From Methylobacterium hispanicum (GTDB lineage: Bacteria; Pseudomonadota; Alphaproteobacteria; Rhizobiales; Beijerinckiaceae): a stretch of DNA of 64,000 nucleotides. A program made the position numbers and the translations under genes. Where the stretch lies: assembly GCF_022179285.1 (NCBI RefSeq), contig NZ_BPQO01000004.1, positions 62,001 to 126,000 of the forward strand, written 5' to 3'. Shown here one piece after another: positions 49,828 through 59,048 of the stretch (position 1 is the first letter of the stretch; each line of letters starts with the position of its first letter). The notes under the pieces are model-generated. The model had not been told where the DNA came from and did no database searches. It saw only the letters and a program-made list of their open reading frames with translations.

Positions 49828-51324
49828 TCAGCGGCCTCCGCCTGGTGCCATCGCGTGGGCGGACGCGAACGCTCGGCCGGTGAGCCTCTCGGCGACGGCG
49901 GACACGGCGCCGGCGTCGATCGCGGGGTGGGCGGCGAGCACGCGAAGGCCCGTCTCGTCCTCCACCAGCAGGGCGTGCGGCGAGGCGCTCTGGAGGCTGA
50001 CGCCGTACGGGCCGGTGGCGGCGACGTGCAGCCGCGCGCGGCCCTCCAGGCATTCCCTGACCTCGTGCGATAGATCGATACCGTGCATCCGTTCGAGGAC
50101 GCGCGCCTCGGAGAGGGTCAGGATCTGGTGGATCGCTCCGGCCTCGTCCCAGACGACGGGTGGGCCCGTCAGATGCTGTTCCCACGATGCATGGGGCTTG
50201 CGCATCTCCCAGCGCGTCATCGCGCGCCCCGCGAGCGCCACGACCTCGTCGACGACCGCGGCCGCACCCTCGACGAGCTTCGCGGAGCGCCCCTTGTTCC
50301 AGGAGTTGTCGCCGTACTGGGCCGCTTGAAGGGTCCATTCGGCGATCTGCCCGTCGGAGGGGCGCGGCATGGCCCGCAGATCCTCCAGGACCTGCAGCAG
50401 CATCGGGGTGATCTCGCCAGCGCATTCGATCAGGGCGTCGCGCAGATCGAAAGCCCGCTCGAGGACCTCCACGGGGAGCTCGTCGGGCTTCTCCATCATC
50501 TTGGAGAAGGCGTGCTTGGCGATGTCGATCACGGCGTCGCGGTGGCTCGCGGCCTCCCAGATGCCGGGTTTCAGAAGCTCGATCTCCAGCGTGCCGTCCG
50601 CAGCCTCCTTCTCGGTACTCAGCGACCTCTGGAAGGCCAGGGCCTGCTTCGCTTCGTCGAGGTCGAAGCGGTGGTCGCCCTCGTTCTCCCGCCCCTCGGC
50701 GGGGCCGTAGGATCGGGACGAGCCGATCGTGAGGCCGCGAGACGCGTATCGCGAGAGTTCGATCACCGGCATCGGCGTTCGGACGAAGACGGCGCCGTCG
50801 AAAACGGCCATGGATGCCGCCCGCTTGCGGAAGGCTTCCGCCGTCGCGGCGCCCCCGTCGTCCTGCCAGCGGTCGTGGGGAACGTGAGCCAGGACCTTGG
50901 CCGCGCGCTGCTCGTTGCTCAGCCCGGCCACGTCGCCGTGCTCGGTGCTGTGCGTGCCGCGGGAGGCGAGATGCGCAAGGTATCCGCGATCGATCGCGCC
51001 GGAGGCGAGCTGGCGCCTGAGGTCGTCGAGGGGCATGTCCTCCCGCCAGAAGGAGCCGTCGGCGTACAGGACCCTGACGGGCGGGGCGCCGCGGGCGCGC
51101 ACGTAGCGGTCGCTCGAATAGGCGAACTGCCGGCGCGACGTCACGTTGGCCACGTGCTCGGTCGTTGCGGGATCGAGTTCGTCGATCTCGACGACCGTCG
51201 AACCCTGCATGGGCATCCGGCGCTGGTTCTGGGCGCGCGGGGGCAGATAGCCCACGTGGTAGGTGAACTCGACGGGGAGCCGCACCTTCGGGCGGTCCAC
51301 GGATGGGCTCGGCAGGTTCGTCAT
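49828..51324 (-). CDS. diverged long member of the tandem paralog family (498 aa)
   Basis: Blocks follow the family order: VRLPVEFTYHVGYLPPRAQN (N-terminal strand and basic patch), VRVLYADGSFWRE (dGxLF block), ASMAVFDGAVFVRTPMPVIEL (VDG block), DHRFDLDEAKQALAF (FR-D block), IELLKPGIWEAA and VLERAFDLRDALIE (LRDA block). The C-terminal 150 residues are extra (VVALAGRAMTRWEMRKPHAS, HQILTLSEARVLERMHG). The ATG at 51324 is used; upstream sequence in frame is Arg-rich. Together with the 539-residue gene it makes a second, two-gene locus of the family. Confidence 0.66.
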   Translation of the reverse strand: MTNLPSPSVDRPKVRLPVEFTYHVGYLPPRAQNQRRMPMQGSTVVEIDELDPATTEHVANVTSRRQFAYSSDRYVRARGAPPVRVLYADGSFWREDMPLDDLRRQLASGAIDRGYLAHLASRGTHSTEHGDVAGLSNEQRAAKVLAHVPHDRWQDDGGAATAEAFRKRAASMAVFDGAVFVRTPMPVIELSRYASRGLTIGSSRSYGPAEGRENEGDHRFDLDEAKQALAFQRSLSTEKEAADGTLEIELLKPGIWEAASHRDAVIDIAKHAFSKMMEKPDELPVEVLERAFDLRDALIECAGEITPMLLQVLEDLRAMPRPSDGQIAEWTLQAAQYGDNSWNKGRSAKLVEGAAAVVDEVVALAGRAMTRWEMRKPHASWEQHLTGPPVVWDEAGAIHQILTLSEARVLERMHGIDLSHEVRECLEGRARLHVAATGPYGVSLQSASPHALLVEDETGLRVLAAHPAIDAGAVSAVAERLTGRAFASAHAMAPGGGR

Positions 51325-51630
51325 GGCGACAGGCTGGCGCAGACGTACGCAAAAGTCGAAGGAATCGAAGTGCCCCCTGGAGCACCGATCCTTCGGCCAG
51401 GCGGCGGCCTCGGTGGGTGCGACCGATCCGGAGAAGGAGCGTTTGCGAAGGGGGCGTGGATCAAGCCCTCCACGTGCGTGCCGAAGCGCGGAACTCGAGC
51501 CCAAGACGGAAGAGCACGTCGGCCGGGGGAGGGCGGCTCCCGGAGGAGCCCGACGTCGATCGCGCCGCGGCTCCCCGATCAAGTGCCTGGACCGCGGAGT
51601 TCCGGCACCGCCGGGCGGCACGGGGACGCG
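51325..51630. other. 306-bp stretch without a supported gene
   Basis: Upstream region of the two long paralogs. Both strands give Arg/Pro-rich frames with no recognisable product. I see no clear promoter consensus or repeat. Confidence 0.4.
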
Positions 51631-51999
51631 TCAGCAGCCGGGGGCGGGAGCCGGCGCGACGGGCGGGACCGCGTCCGGCTCCGCAACCACGATCCCGTGC
51701 CTGCAGCGCGCCTGCCAATAGAGGTCGACGAGTTCTTCGAATTTCTCCGCGTTCGTGAGAGCTCCGGGCGCGTAACCCATGCGGCCCTCCACGTTGGAGA
51801 GAAACATCAGCATCTGGAAATAGCCGCCCGTGGGGCCGTTCGCCGGGCCGCTGAAGTCGCGTTCGTAGGCTGCCCGGACGGCGACCGCATCGTTCGGGTC
51901 GTACGTACCCCGGACGGGAACGGATCTGTCCCGCGTGGCCATGCCGCCGATCAGCATGATGTAGCCTTGCGGCTTCGGCTCCTTGAACCCGGGCTTCAT
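51631..51999 (-). CDS. small hypothetical protein, 122 aa
   Basis: MKPGFKEPKPQGYIMLIGGM begins a protein with a VRAAYERDFSGPANGPTGGY segment, a YFQMLMFLSNVEGRMGYAPG core, and EKFEELVDLYWQARCRHG, followed by an acidic Pro/Ala-rich tail. No signal peptide and no family recognised. AAGGCG lies before the ATG. Codon pattern supports the frame. Confidence 0.58.
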   Translation of the reverse strand: MKPGFKEPKPQGYIMLIGGMATRDRSVPVRGTYDPNDAVAVRAAYERDFSGPANGPTGGYFQMLMFLSNVEGRMGYAPGALTNAEKFEELVDLYWQARCRHGIVVAEPDAVPPVAPAPAPGC

Positions 52000-52091
52000 C
52001 CGTTGCGCCTTCGCTGCTTACCTTGGCCCAGGAACACCGCACGGCCGCAAGCCGCAACCGCTCCGGTCGCATGCCCCGCCCGACCGGCCAG

Positions 52092-53525
52092 TCAGTAGGC
52101 CCCTCTGCGGGAGAGCAGGGCCGGGAGGGTCATGAACAGCACGACGAGGTCGTTCCAGAAGGACCAGTGCCGGACGTACCACGCGTCGAGGGCGACGCGC
52201 CGGGCATAGTCGACATCGTTCCGGCCGGCCACCTGCCAGAGTCCCGTGATGCCGGGCCGCACGAGCAGGTAGGCGTCGGCCTCGTCTCCGTACCGCTGGA
52301 GTTCCGCCTCGACCACGGGTCTCGGACCTACGAGGGACATGTCGCCCTTGAGCACGTTCCAGAGCTGCGGAATCTCGTCGACGGCCGACTTCCGCAGGAA
52401 TCTGCCGAACCCCGTGATCCGCGGGTCGTCGCGGAGCTTCCGCTCACGGTCCCATTCGGCTCTGGCGACGGGATCCTCGGCGAGAAGGCGCCGTAGCCGC
52501 TCCTCGGCGTCGACGGTCATGCTGCGGACCTTCCACAGGCGGAAGACGCGCCCGTGACGCCCCACCCGGGACTGGGCGTAGAACGGCGCTCCGCCGTCGG
52601 CTCCGACACGGAGCGCGACGGCCGCCATCACGGGCATGACGGCGACCAGGATCACCGACGAGACCGCGACGTCGAAGGCGCGTTTGAGGATCCGCGCGGC
52701 CGGGTCTCCCAGCCCCTTGCGGTCGGTCATGAACAGCACGTCGTGGCCGAACATGATGGTCGATCGCATGGAGGAGAACCCGAGGCCCTGCACGGTGGGG
52801 CAGACGGCATAGGGGACGCCGGCGGACACGAAGGCCCTGGCCGTCGCGATACCCAGCTCCTCGTCCTCGCGCGAGAGCGCGACGACCGCGAGATCGGCCC
52901 CGCAGCCGCGCAGGATGGCGAGGGCTTCGCCGGCGGATCGGGGGCGGAGGCAGGCCACGACGCGGTATCCGAGCAGCGGCTCGCTTTCCACCGCCTGCCT
53001 CGCGCGGTGAGCGGCTTCGCCGGTGCCGACCACGAGGACCCGCACGGTGCGCACGCCCAGGACGAGAAGGGCGCGCTTCACGATGGACCGGGCGAGCAGG
53101 ACGAAGGGCGCATAAAGCATCCAGCTGCTGACGATCCAGCTTCGGCTCACCTGCTCCTTGAGGGCGTAGGCGACGAAGCCCTCGACCAGCAGGGCGAGGA
53201 GGGCCGCCAGAACGAGCTCCTTCGCCTCCGACCAGAAGGGAAGGCGATCCGTGAAGTGTCCGCGCAGATGCAGCAGAACGGCGATCGCGAGGAGGAGCGG
53301 TATCGCGGTCTGGGTTCGCGCGGCCAGGGCGACGTCGAAGGCCACGAAGCCCATGCCCGTGAAGCTCGGGCTCGTCATGCTCGCGGCGAGGAACGACGTC
53401 ATCCCGGCCAAGCTGGCGGCGCTGACGTCGGCGGAGGCGAGTGCGAGCGCGTGGGCCACCCTGACCGCCGGTCTGCGCCAGCGGGTGGCGCCCTGGGCGG
53501 GAAGGAAGCCGGCGCCTATCGCCAC
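52092..53525 (-). CDS. WbaP-type undecaprenyl-phosphate sugar-1-phosphate transferase
   Basis: A 477-residue polyprenyl glycosylphosphotransferase. The N-terminal part has four or five membrane helices (e.g. AIPLLLAIAVLLHL, LVLAALLALLVEGFVAYAL, APFVLLARSIVKRALLVLG), then a Rossmann-like VRVLVVGTGEAAHRA domain. The C-terminal catalytic domain has RAFDVAVSSVILVAVMPVM, SRVGRHGRVFRLWKVRSM, KSAVDEIPQLWNVLKGDMS and SLVGPRPVVEAEL. It transfers the first sugar phosphate to undecaprenyl phosphate in polysaccharide synthesis. GTG at 53525 overlaps the previous gene and gives normal family length. Confidence 0.88.
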   Translation of the reverse strand: MAIGAGFLPAQGATRWRRPAVRVAHALALASADVSAASLAGMTSFLAASMTSPSFTGMGFVAFDVALAARTQTAIPLLLAIAVLLHLRGHFTDRLPFWSEAKELVLAALLALLVEGFVAYALKEQVSRSWIVSSWMLYAPFVLLARSIVKRALLVLGVRTVRVLVVGTGEAAHRARQAVESEPLLGYRVVACLRPRSAGEALAILRGCGADLAVVALSREDEELGIATARAFVSAGVPYAVCPTVQGLGFSSMRSTIMFGHDVLFMTDRKGLGDPAARILKRAFDVAVSSVILVAVMPVMAAVALRVGADGGAPFYAQSRVGRHGRVFRLWKVRSMTVDAEERLRRLLAEDPVARAEWDRERKLRDDPRITGFGRFLRKSAVDEIPQLWNVLKGDMSLVGPRPVVEAELQRYGDEADAYLLVRPGITGLWQVAGRNDVDYARRVALDAWYVRHWSFWNDLVVLFMTLPALLSRRGAY

Positions 53526-54433
53526 GCCACGCCCCCCATGTCGTGGATGCGCCGCATGATCCGCGGCTGCATGGGACGGCGCAGGTCCTGATTGCGGATC
53601 GCCCAGGCGACGAACTCCGCCAGCACGCGGTCGATGCGGTAGATGCCGCGGCGCATCGCGAAGCCGTTGCACAGCCACGCGGCCGCGCAGAGCAGAGCTT
53701 GGCGCGCGGGCAGGTGCATGAAGGCGATGCGGAGCTTGTTCAGGACCGACATCTCCACCTTGCGGGGCGACGGCACCCGTCCCGCGGGGTCGCGCCGGTG
53801 CTCGACCACCACCGCCGGGCGATAGACGATCCGCCAGCCGTGGGAGAGCAGGCGGTAGGACAGGTCGAACTCCTCCATCGAGTAGAAGAACTCGGGGCGG
53901 TAGGCGCCGACCTGCTCGACCGCGTCGCGACGCAGCGCATGTCCCACCCCGATGAAGCGGAAGGTGTCGATCGCACCGTCCTCGCGGAGCCGTTTGTCCG
54001 TATGGGGGAACTCCGTCGGGTCGCCGGCCCCGGTTGCGGCGTCGTAGCTGCGGAACGCGACCGCGCCGATGGCCGGATCCTCCTTGAAGGCCTCGTCGAT
54101 CGCGTCCAGCGCGCCCGGAACCGCGAAGGAGGCATCGTCGTCGAGGAAGACCAGGAATCGGCCGCGCGAGTGCCGGATGCCGACGTTGCGGCCCTCGGCG
54201 ACACCGAGATTGTCGGGCTGCCGCAGAAGGGTCGAGCGCTCGAAGCCTTCCAGCATCCAGATCCGGTCGAGGCCGTCGGCGTTGTTGTCGACCAGCACGA
54301 GCTCGGCGTTGCGACCCGCGAGCTGGGTTCGGAGCCCCGACAGGGTCCGTTGCAGCGCTTCGTCGCGGCGGTAGGTGACCACCACGAAGGAACAGATCGG
54401 CGGCGAGGCCGGGGCGGGGCCGAGGAAGAGCAT
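53516..54433 (-). CDS. family 2 glycosyltransferase
   Basis: A 305-residue GT-A fold enzyme. Signatures: CSFVVVTYRRDEALQRTLSG (nucleotide-sugar binding), LVDNNADG, LGVAEGRNVGIRHSRG, and the metal-binding FLDDDAS motif, then YSMEEFDLSYRLLSHGWRIV, the ED-type acceptor motif used by rhamnosyl/galactofuranosyl-type members. It probably adds a sugar to the lipid-linked intermediate made by the WbaP-type enzyme. Overlaps that gene by 10 bp. C-terminal basic-hydrophobic region may associate with the membrane. Confidence 0.86.
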   Translation of the reverse strand: MLFLGPAPASPPICSFVVVTYRRDEALQRTLSGLRTQLAGRNAELVLVDNNADGLDRIWMLEGFERSTLLRQPDNLGVAEGRNVGIRHSRGRFLVFLDDDASFAVPGALDAIDEAFKEDPAIGAVAFRSYDAATGAGDPTEFPHTDKRLREDGAIDTFRFIGVGHALRRDAVEQVGAYRPEFFYSMEEFDLSYRLLSHGWRIVYRPAVVVEHRRDPAGRVPSPRKVEMSVLNKLRIAFMHLPARQALLCAAAWLCNGFAMRRGIYRIDRVLAEFVAWAIRNQDLRRPMQPRIMRRIHDMGGVAWR

Positions 54434-54472
54434 GCACCAAGCTTCCCCGGATCCGTTCCTTCGTCAACGGCC

Positions 54473-55021
54473 TTATCGGAAATACCACGTGACGCTGGCC
54501 GTCGTTTCGCCCTGCGTGCCGCAGGCCGCGCTGGCGGCGGCCGGCGCGGGATACGTGGCGAAGCTGCCGCCTGTCCCGCCGGTGATGTCGATGCGGAACA
54601 CGTCGCGCCCCAGATCCTTGCTCGCCATCAGCATGCAGCCGTCGCTGGGCAGGTCGTCGAGCTCGATGGAGAAGGAATCGCCGAACGCCGCGATGGTGCT
54701 GGGCGAAACGTCCATGCGCCCCTTGAACGAGTGCCTGAGCCCGGTGCCGTCCGCGTCGACCATCCGCCGGGGAACGACGTTCGATGCGGCGAGCTGGGCC
54801 GAGGTGAGCTGGCCGTACGATGCCTGCGACCTGTAGAGTTCGTAGACCGTGTTGCGCATGAACGCGATCTCGCCCACCGCCTGCTCGACCTTCTGGTTGA
54901 CGGTCGTGCTGCGCAGGTAGCCGAAGATGCCGGCGATGAAGATCGCGATCAGAGCGAGCACCATCGAGATCTCGATGAGGGTGACGCCCCTCTGACGGCG
55001 ACGCTGGTACCTGTTCTGCAT
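54473..55021 (-). CDS. pilS: type IV pilin (PilS-like thin-pilus major pilin)
   Basis: A 182-residue prepilin. The short basic leader ends in RRRQRG, followed by VTLIEISMVLALIAIFIAGI: cleavage after G12, mature residue 1 V13 and Glu at +5 (E17), as in type IV pilins. The remainder (NQKVEQAVGEIAFMRNTVYE, GQLTSAQLAASNVVPRRMVD) and a Cys pair near the C-terminus (SDGCML, SAACGTQ) resemble PilS of IncI plasmids, whose thin pilus stabilises mating. It fits the I-type coupling protein at 2726-5563. It sits, oddly, between polysaccharide genes. Ends WYFR. Confidence 0.82.
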   Translation of the reverse strand: MQNRYQRRRQRGVTLIEISMVLALIAIFIAGIFGYLRSTTVNQKVEQAVGEIAFMRNTVYELYRSQASYGQLTSAQLAASNVVPRRMVDADGTGLRHSFKGRMDVSPSTIAAFGDSFSIELDDLPSDGCMLMASKDLGRDVFRIDITGGTGGSFATYPAPAAASAACGTQGETTASVTWYFR

Positions 55022-55061
55022 GGTCGGGTACCCGTCGGCGAAGGAATGAAGCCGCCGAAGG

Positions 55062-56381
55062 TTAATGCGCCTGCGAAGGATTGACAATGCGAGGCGCCGC
55101 CGAGTCCGCGGATCTCTTCCGCCATGTCCGCAGGGCGAGCCTGCGCCGCAGCGCGGTCCGGATCCGGTCGACCATCCGCGTGCGGCCGGGCACGCTCTCG
55201 AACAGCATCCGGCCCAGGGCGAAGGCCTGCAGCGCAAGGCCCGGGCAAGGAACCGCGAGCCGGATCTGCCCCTCGCGCCAGAGGGATCGGCGGACCGACC
55301 AGAGGCGGCCTCTCGGGCCCAGCCCCCCGACCGGACTGATCACGGGCGAGGCCCCGTTCCGGCCGAAATCCCAGGACCTCGGTGCCGTCGCCAGCGCGAC
55401 GACGTCGCCGGGACCGGGACGCAGGATCATGCGCGCCAGGACGCGTTCGGCCGCATCGGCCTGGGCGTCGAGGGTCGTCAAGTCGCTCGGCCGCAAGGCG
55501 GCGAGATGGTCCATGACGCCGTCGAAGAGCGCGTTGCCGCGGGCGGCGACGATGTCGCGCCAGCCGGGGACCTGGAGGTTCGCCGCGATCGAGCCGTCCT
55601 CTCCCCGCTTGAGACGGGTCACGCTCGGAAGCGCCGGCTCGAAGAGCCCTTCCACGAGATGCCAGTGCCTGAGGAGGGCGGTTGCGGGCCTGTGTCCGAC
55701 GGTGCGGTCCGCCTCGAACACGAGGCCGGCCGTCCTGGGGAAGTGCGGAGCGTCCGCTCCGCTGTGGTTGGAGCGCCCAATCATGGAGCAGCTCCATTCC
55801 GCGTCCGGAAACCCCTCTTCCAGGAGCCGCATCGTTCCGCCGTAGAGGCCGGTATCGACGAGCAGCAGATGCCGGCGGCCGGCGGCGCATTCCGACAGAT
55901 GCGCGGCGAACGCCCCCGCTTGGCTCGCGACCTCGATCCGGATGGCGGAGGCCAATGCCCCCTCTCCCTCGAGGAGGAGCCGGAGCCCGGATCGATCGAG
56001 GGGGGTGCGCTCAAGAACGCCGCCGCGCGCCAGATCGATCCGGTCGGGCGGAAGGAGCAGCTCGGCGGCCTCGGCGAGGGAGCGCCCCGCGCATTCCCTG
56101 AGAAGGACCTCGGTCGCGTAGGGCGTCCGCCGAAGGGTGGCCTTCGCCGCCATGAGCCTGGAGACCATGAGGTCGGCGACGTGCCCCCCCGAGCCGATTC
56201 CCAGGGCCTGGACCCCCGCCTCGTAGGCGAGGCGCAGGCGCAGTCCGCCGCGGGCGCAGAACAGCAGGGCGACCTCGTCCGAGGTTCCGGCCGCCGCCGC
56301 CTGAAGCCTGAGGTTCCGGACGAAGCGGGCGATCACCGGACCGAGGACGGTCCGGCCGGCGTCGTAGGCGGGCCCGCTCAT
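55062..56381 (-). CDS. HAD-associated (polysaccharide cluster) protein, 439 aa
   Basis: No certain family. The N-terminus (GPVIARFVRNLRLQAAAAGT then VALLFCARGGLRLRLAYEAG) resembles the section that follows the HAD domain in long HAD-type proteins of surface-polysaccharide loci, where it reads roughly GP..F..W......FLARDG. Further on are RRHLLLVDTGLYGGTMRLLE and SMIGRSNHSGADAPHFPRTA. A separate HAD gene lies two genes upstream, so this may be the other half of a split protein. The start overlaps the methyltransferase stop by ATGA. Cytoplasmic. Confidence 0.55.
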   Translation of the reverse strand: MSGPAYDAGRTVLGPVIARFVRNLRLQAAAAGTSDEVALLFCARGGLRLRLAYEAGVQALGIGSGGHVADLMVSRLMAAKATLRRTPYATEVLLRECAGRSLAEAAELLLPPDRIDLARGGVLERTPLDRSGLRLLLEGEGALASAIRIEVASQAGAFAAHLSECAAGRRHLLLVDTGLYGGTMRLLEEGFPDAEWSCSMIGRSNHSGADAPHFPRTAGLVFEADRTVGHRPATALLRHWHLVEGLFEPALPSVTRLKRGEDGSIAANLQVPGWRDIVAARGNALFDGVMDHLAALRPSDLTTLDAQADAAERVLARMILRPGPGDVVALATAPRSWDFGRNGASPVISPVGGLGPRGRLWSVRRSLWREGQIRLAVPCPGLALQAFALGRMLFESVPGRTRMVDRIRTALRRRLALRTWRKRSADSAAPRIVNPSQAH

Positions 56382-57256
56382 TGGCCGACGGCGCGCAGCA
56401 GCGCCTTCGCGGCGCGGCGGACCGGTCCGGGGAGATGTCCTCCGAGACCTCCGTAGCGGTAGTCGAACTCCGGGCCGTAGGCGTGCCGCCGCGGTGGGAG
56501 GCCCGCGTCGCCGCGATAGGCTTTTACGAGTTCCGCGTGGATGTCGCCGTCACGCTCGGTATGGCCTTCCGGGGCTCGGCCCAGGCGCGCGGAGGCCCAG
56601 CTCAGCATCTCGGGGTGCACGGCGGAGAGCGGGAAGCGCAGGCCGACGTCGCGGAAGCTCTTCATCGCCTCGCTGTCGCGGCGCACGTACAGCACCGCGT
56701 TCTGCCGGTACCAGAAGGAGACCCTGCGGTCGTCCCAAAGTCGGCTGCGGAAGAGGTCGACGATCTCGTAGCCTTGGGAACGGAACAGGATGGCCCAGAA
56801 CTCGGGCCACGCCTCGTTCACGTGACGCGTGCCGCCCTGGTAGGGGATCGCGGCGGAGAACAGCACGACGTCGGAAAGGGCGGTCAGGCTTTCCACGAAG
56901 GCGGCGGCGTAGACATGGCTCAGGTGCTCGGCCACTTCCAGGCTGATGGCCAGGTCGAACCGCGCACCGCCGACCGCGGCGGCGAGAGCGTTCCGATCGA
57001 CGATGTCGACGCTCCTGAACAGGCGGCCGTCGATCCGCAGACGGGACCGGTCGACGTACTCGCCGTCGAGGCCGAGAAGCGTGGGGACCTCCTTGTCGCG
57101 ACAGGCCGCGAGCCACGTCCCCACCCCGCAGCCGACGTCGACGACGGAGGCGGGGACGTAGCGCTCGAAGAGGCAGCCGAGCATCACCTGGGCCGAGAGC
57201 GCGCTGCCGTCGGCCTGCTGGTCGTAGAAGGCTTGGTTGTAGGCTGTCTCAGGCAT
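56378..57256 (-). CDS. SAM-dependent methyltransferase of the polysaccharide cluster
   Basis: A 292-residue class I methyltransferase. Motif I is VVDVGCGVGTWLAACRDK, followed by LLGLDGEYVDRSRL (acidic end of strand 2) and DLAISLEVAEHLSHVYAAAF (motif IV region), the typical layout of methyltransferases that act on glycans or lipid precursors. The C-terminus has a substrate-type extension (HAYGPEFDYRYGGLGGHLPG). I use the ATG at 57256; an earlier TTG at 57286 overlaps the HAD gene more. Coupled to genes on both sides. Confidence 0.82.
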   Translation of the reverse strand: MPETAYNQAFYDQQADGSALSAQVMLGCLFERYVPASVVDVGCGVGTWLAACRDKEVPTLLGLDGEYVDRSRLRIDGRLFRSVDIVDRNALAAAVGGARFDLAISLEVAEHLSHVYAAAFVESLTALSDVVLFSAAIPYQGGTRHVNEAWPEFWAILFRSQGYEIVDLFRSRLWDDRRVSFWYRQNAVLYVRRDSEAMKSFRDVGLRFPLSAVHPEMLSWASARLGRAPEGHTERDGDIHAELVKAYRGDAGLPPRRHAYGPEFDYRYGGLGGHLPGPVRRAAKALLRAVGQ

Positions 57257-57989
57257 GGGCTGGCACTGCTCCGATGCGTCGGGCAAGCCGTCTCAGGGTT
57301 CGGACGGCGTCGACGAGAGGGCGGGGGATCCGCACCGCGGCGATGCCGCGGGAGCGGGGGACGACGAAGTCGGCGACGCGGCAATCGCCCGCGTGCAGGA
57401 CCTCGGCCGCGGACACGCCTTCGGCGGCGAGCACCAGCGGGAAGAGATCGCCCTGGCGCTTGCTCGCGCCGTGGTCCGAGCTGGCGTAGACGCGTTCGAC
57501 GCAGTCGGCGACGCCCGCGGCCTCGAGCAGGCGCAGGATGGCTTCCGAGGAGAGGTACATGTCGCTCACGGCGACGACGCGGACGCCGCTGCGGCGGCAC
57601 TCCCTGAGCAGATCAGCCAGAGGCCGGTTCGGGCGTAGATCCCTCGTCTCCTGCTCGATCTCGACCCTCTCGAGGAGCGACGTCCAAGCGAGGTCGAGGC
57701 CTAGTGCGAGACACTGGAGCGCGAGCATCTCCGCGTGGCGCCCCTCGGCACCCGTGCGAGCCGCTTTCCGGTAGACGGCATGCGACGCGGCGATCCGGGT
57801 CGCCGCGGCAGCGGCGCCCGAGACCGACACGCCTTCGGCCGCGAACGCGACCTCAATCGCGGCCCCCAGGCGGCGGATGCGATCCTCTTCGTGATCTGCT
57901 CCCCGTAAGAGAAGCGTGTCGAAGCAATCGATGGTGACGAGCCGGGGACGCTGGCGGCGGACGGCGCGACGCAGCTTCGCGACCGACAT
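57249..57989 (-). CDS. HAD-superfamily phosphatase-like protein
   Basis: A 246-residue HAD hydrolase. Motif I is LVTIDCFDTLLLRG, motif II VVAVSDMYLSSEAIL (Ser in SD), motif III a Lys in SDHGASKRQGDLF, and motif IV LHAGDCRVADFV. All four motifs are present. Members with FDTLLLR motif I occur in polysaccharide loci, where their substrate is usually unknown. ATG at 57989 overlaps the TGA of the upstream glycosyltransferase. Confidence 0.82.
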   Translation of the reverse strand: MSVAKLRRAVRRQRPRLVTIDCFDTLLLRGADHEEDRIRRLGAAIEVAFAAEGVSVSGAAAAATRIAASHAVYRKAARTGAEGRHAEMLALQCLALGLDLAWTSLLERVEIEQETRDLRPNRPLADLLRECRRSGVRVVAVSDMYLSSEAILRLLEAAGVADCVERVYASSDHGASKRQGDLFPLVLAAEGVSAAEVLHAGDCRVADFVVPRSRGIAAVRIPRPLVDAVRTLRRLARRIGAVPAHA

Positions 57990-58903
57990 CAGGCCGCGCC
58001 CGCTACCCGGCGCAGCTTGTGGGCCAGCCGCTTCGCGACGCCCCGCGCCGCGGACAGCGGGTACAGCGTCCTGTTCAGCGAGATCTGACGTCGACCGGCG
58101 GCCACAAGATGTCCCAGGCCGACGGTCCCCGTCGCGAGATCGCGGCGCAGCAGGCGGTTGCGTACCACGGCGTCCCACTGGACGTGCCGGTCTACACCGC
58201 CGGAGACGCTGTTGCCGTACCCACCCTTCTCGTCGGGACGCCAGTGGTAGTTCGCCAGCGGTCTGTCCACGACCCCGATGTCGTAGCGGGCGAGAAACCG
58301 CAGGTTGAATTCCCAGTCGCCGAGGACCGGAAGGCTGGCGTCGTATGGGCCGACGCAGTCGTAGGCGGCGCGGCGGTACAGGAAGCAGATGGGCGGGAAA
58401 GGGTTCTCCTCTGCGACTTCCGAGAGATGGACCGAGCGCAGGCCGGGGTTGAATGGCCGGCGGCGGATCTCGGTGACCCCGCACGTATGAAGACGCTCGT
58501 CCACGCGCACGGTCCCCGTCACGACGCCGCCCCATTGCGGATCCGCCGCGTCCAGAAAGGCGACCGTCGCCGTCAGGAATCCGGGATCCCAGCTGTCGTC
58601 GTCGTCGTGGATGGCGACGTAATCGGACATCACGGCGCCGATGCCGGCGTTGGAGGCGGCTTCCATCCCGAGCGAAACGGGGTGGTGGATCACCGTCACG
58701 GCGATCCCGTCTTCCCGCGCCCTGCGCACGACGCGATCCACCGGATCGCAGGCTCCGCCGTCGTTGACGACGATCCAGTGGAATTCCGTGAAAGACTGGC
58801 TCGCCACGGAGCGGAGAGCCCGCTCGAGAAGAACGGCTCGATCCTTCGTGCGCGTGACGACGGCGACTCGGGGGCGATGCGGGATATCGAGAAGTGAGAG
58901 CAT
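57989..58903 (-). CDS. family 2 glycosyltransferase, first gene of the cluster
   Basis: A 304-residue GT2 enzyme: RPRVAVVTRTKDRAVLLERA, HWIVVNDGGACDPVDRV, SLGMEAASNAGIGAVMSDYV, and the DDDDSWDPGFL metal-binding motif, then LPVLGDWEFNLRFLARYDIG. Predicted to add a sugar to a lipid-linked glycan. Its upstream region holds CGTTCCTTCG and overlapping TTCCTTCG at 58911-58928 and TGAAGGAATG at 58968-58977. The 145-bp gap to the divergent gene at 59049 carries both promoters. Confidence 0.85.
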   Translation of the reverse strand: MLSLLDIPHRPRVAVVTRTKDRAVLLERALRSVASQSFTEFHWIVVNDGGACDPVDRVVRRAREDGIAVTVIHHPVSLGMEAASNAGIGAVMSDYVAIHDDDDSWDPGFLTATVAFLDAADPQWGGVVTGTVRVDERLHTCGVTEIRRRPFNPGLRSVHLSEVAEENPFPPICFLYRRAAYDCVGPYDASLPVLGDWEFNLRFLARYDIGVVDRPLANYHWRPDEKGGYGNSVSGGVDRHVQWDAVVRNRLLRRDLATGTVGLGHLVAAGRRQISLNRTLYPLSAARGVAKRLAHKLRRVAGAA

Positions 58904-59048
58904 GAAGCGACGTTCCTTCGTTCCTTCGTCCGGGTCAAGCGGGGGCGGTGGTCTAGCATGAAAAACCTGAAGGAATGGACGCCTCCGACGGACGAGCGCG
59001 ACCTCATGCGCTCGGGAAGTTGCAACGGGAGCGAGGTTGCCACTTGCG

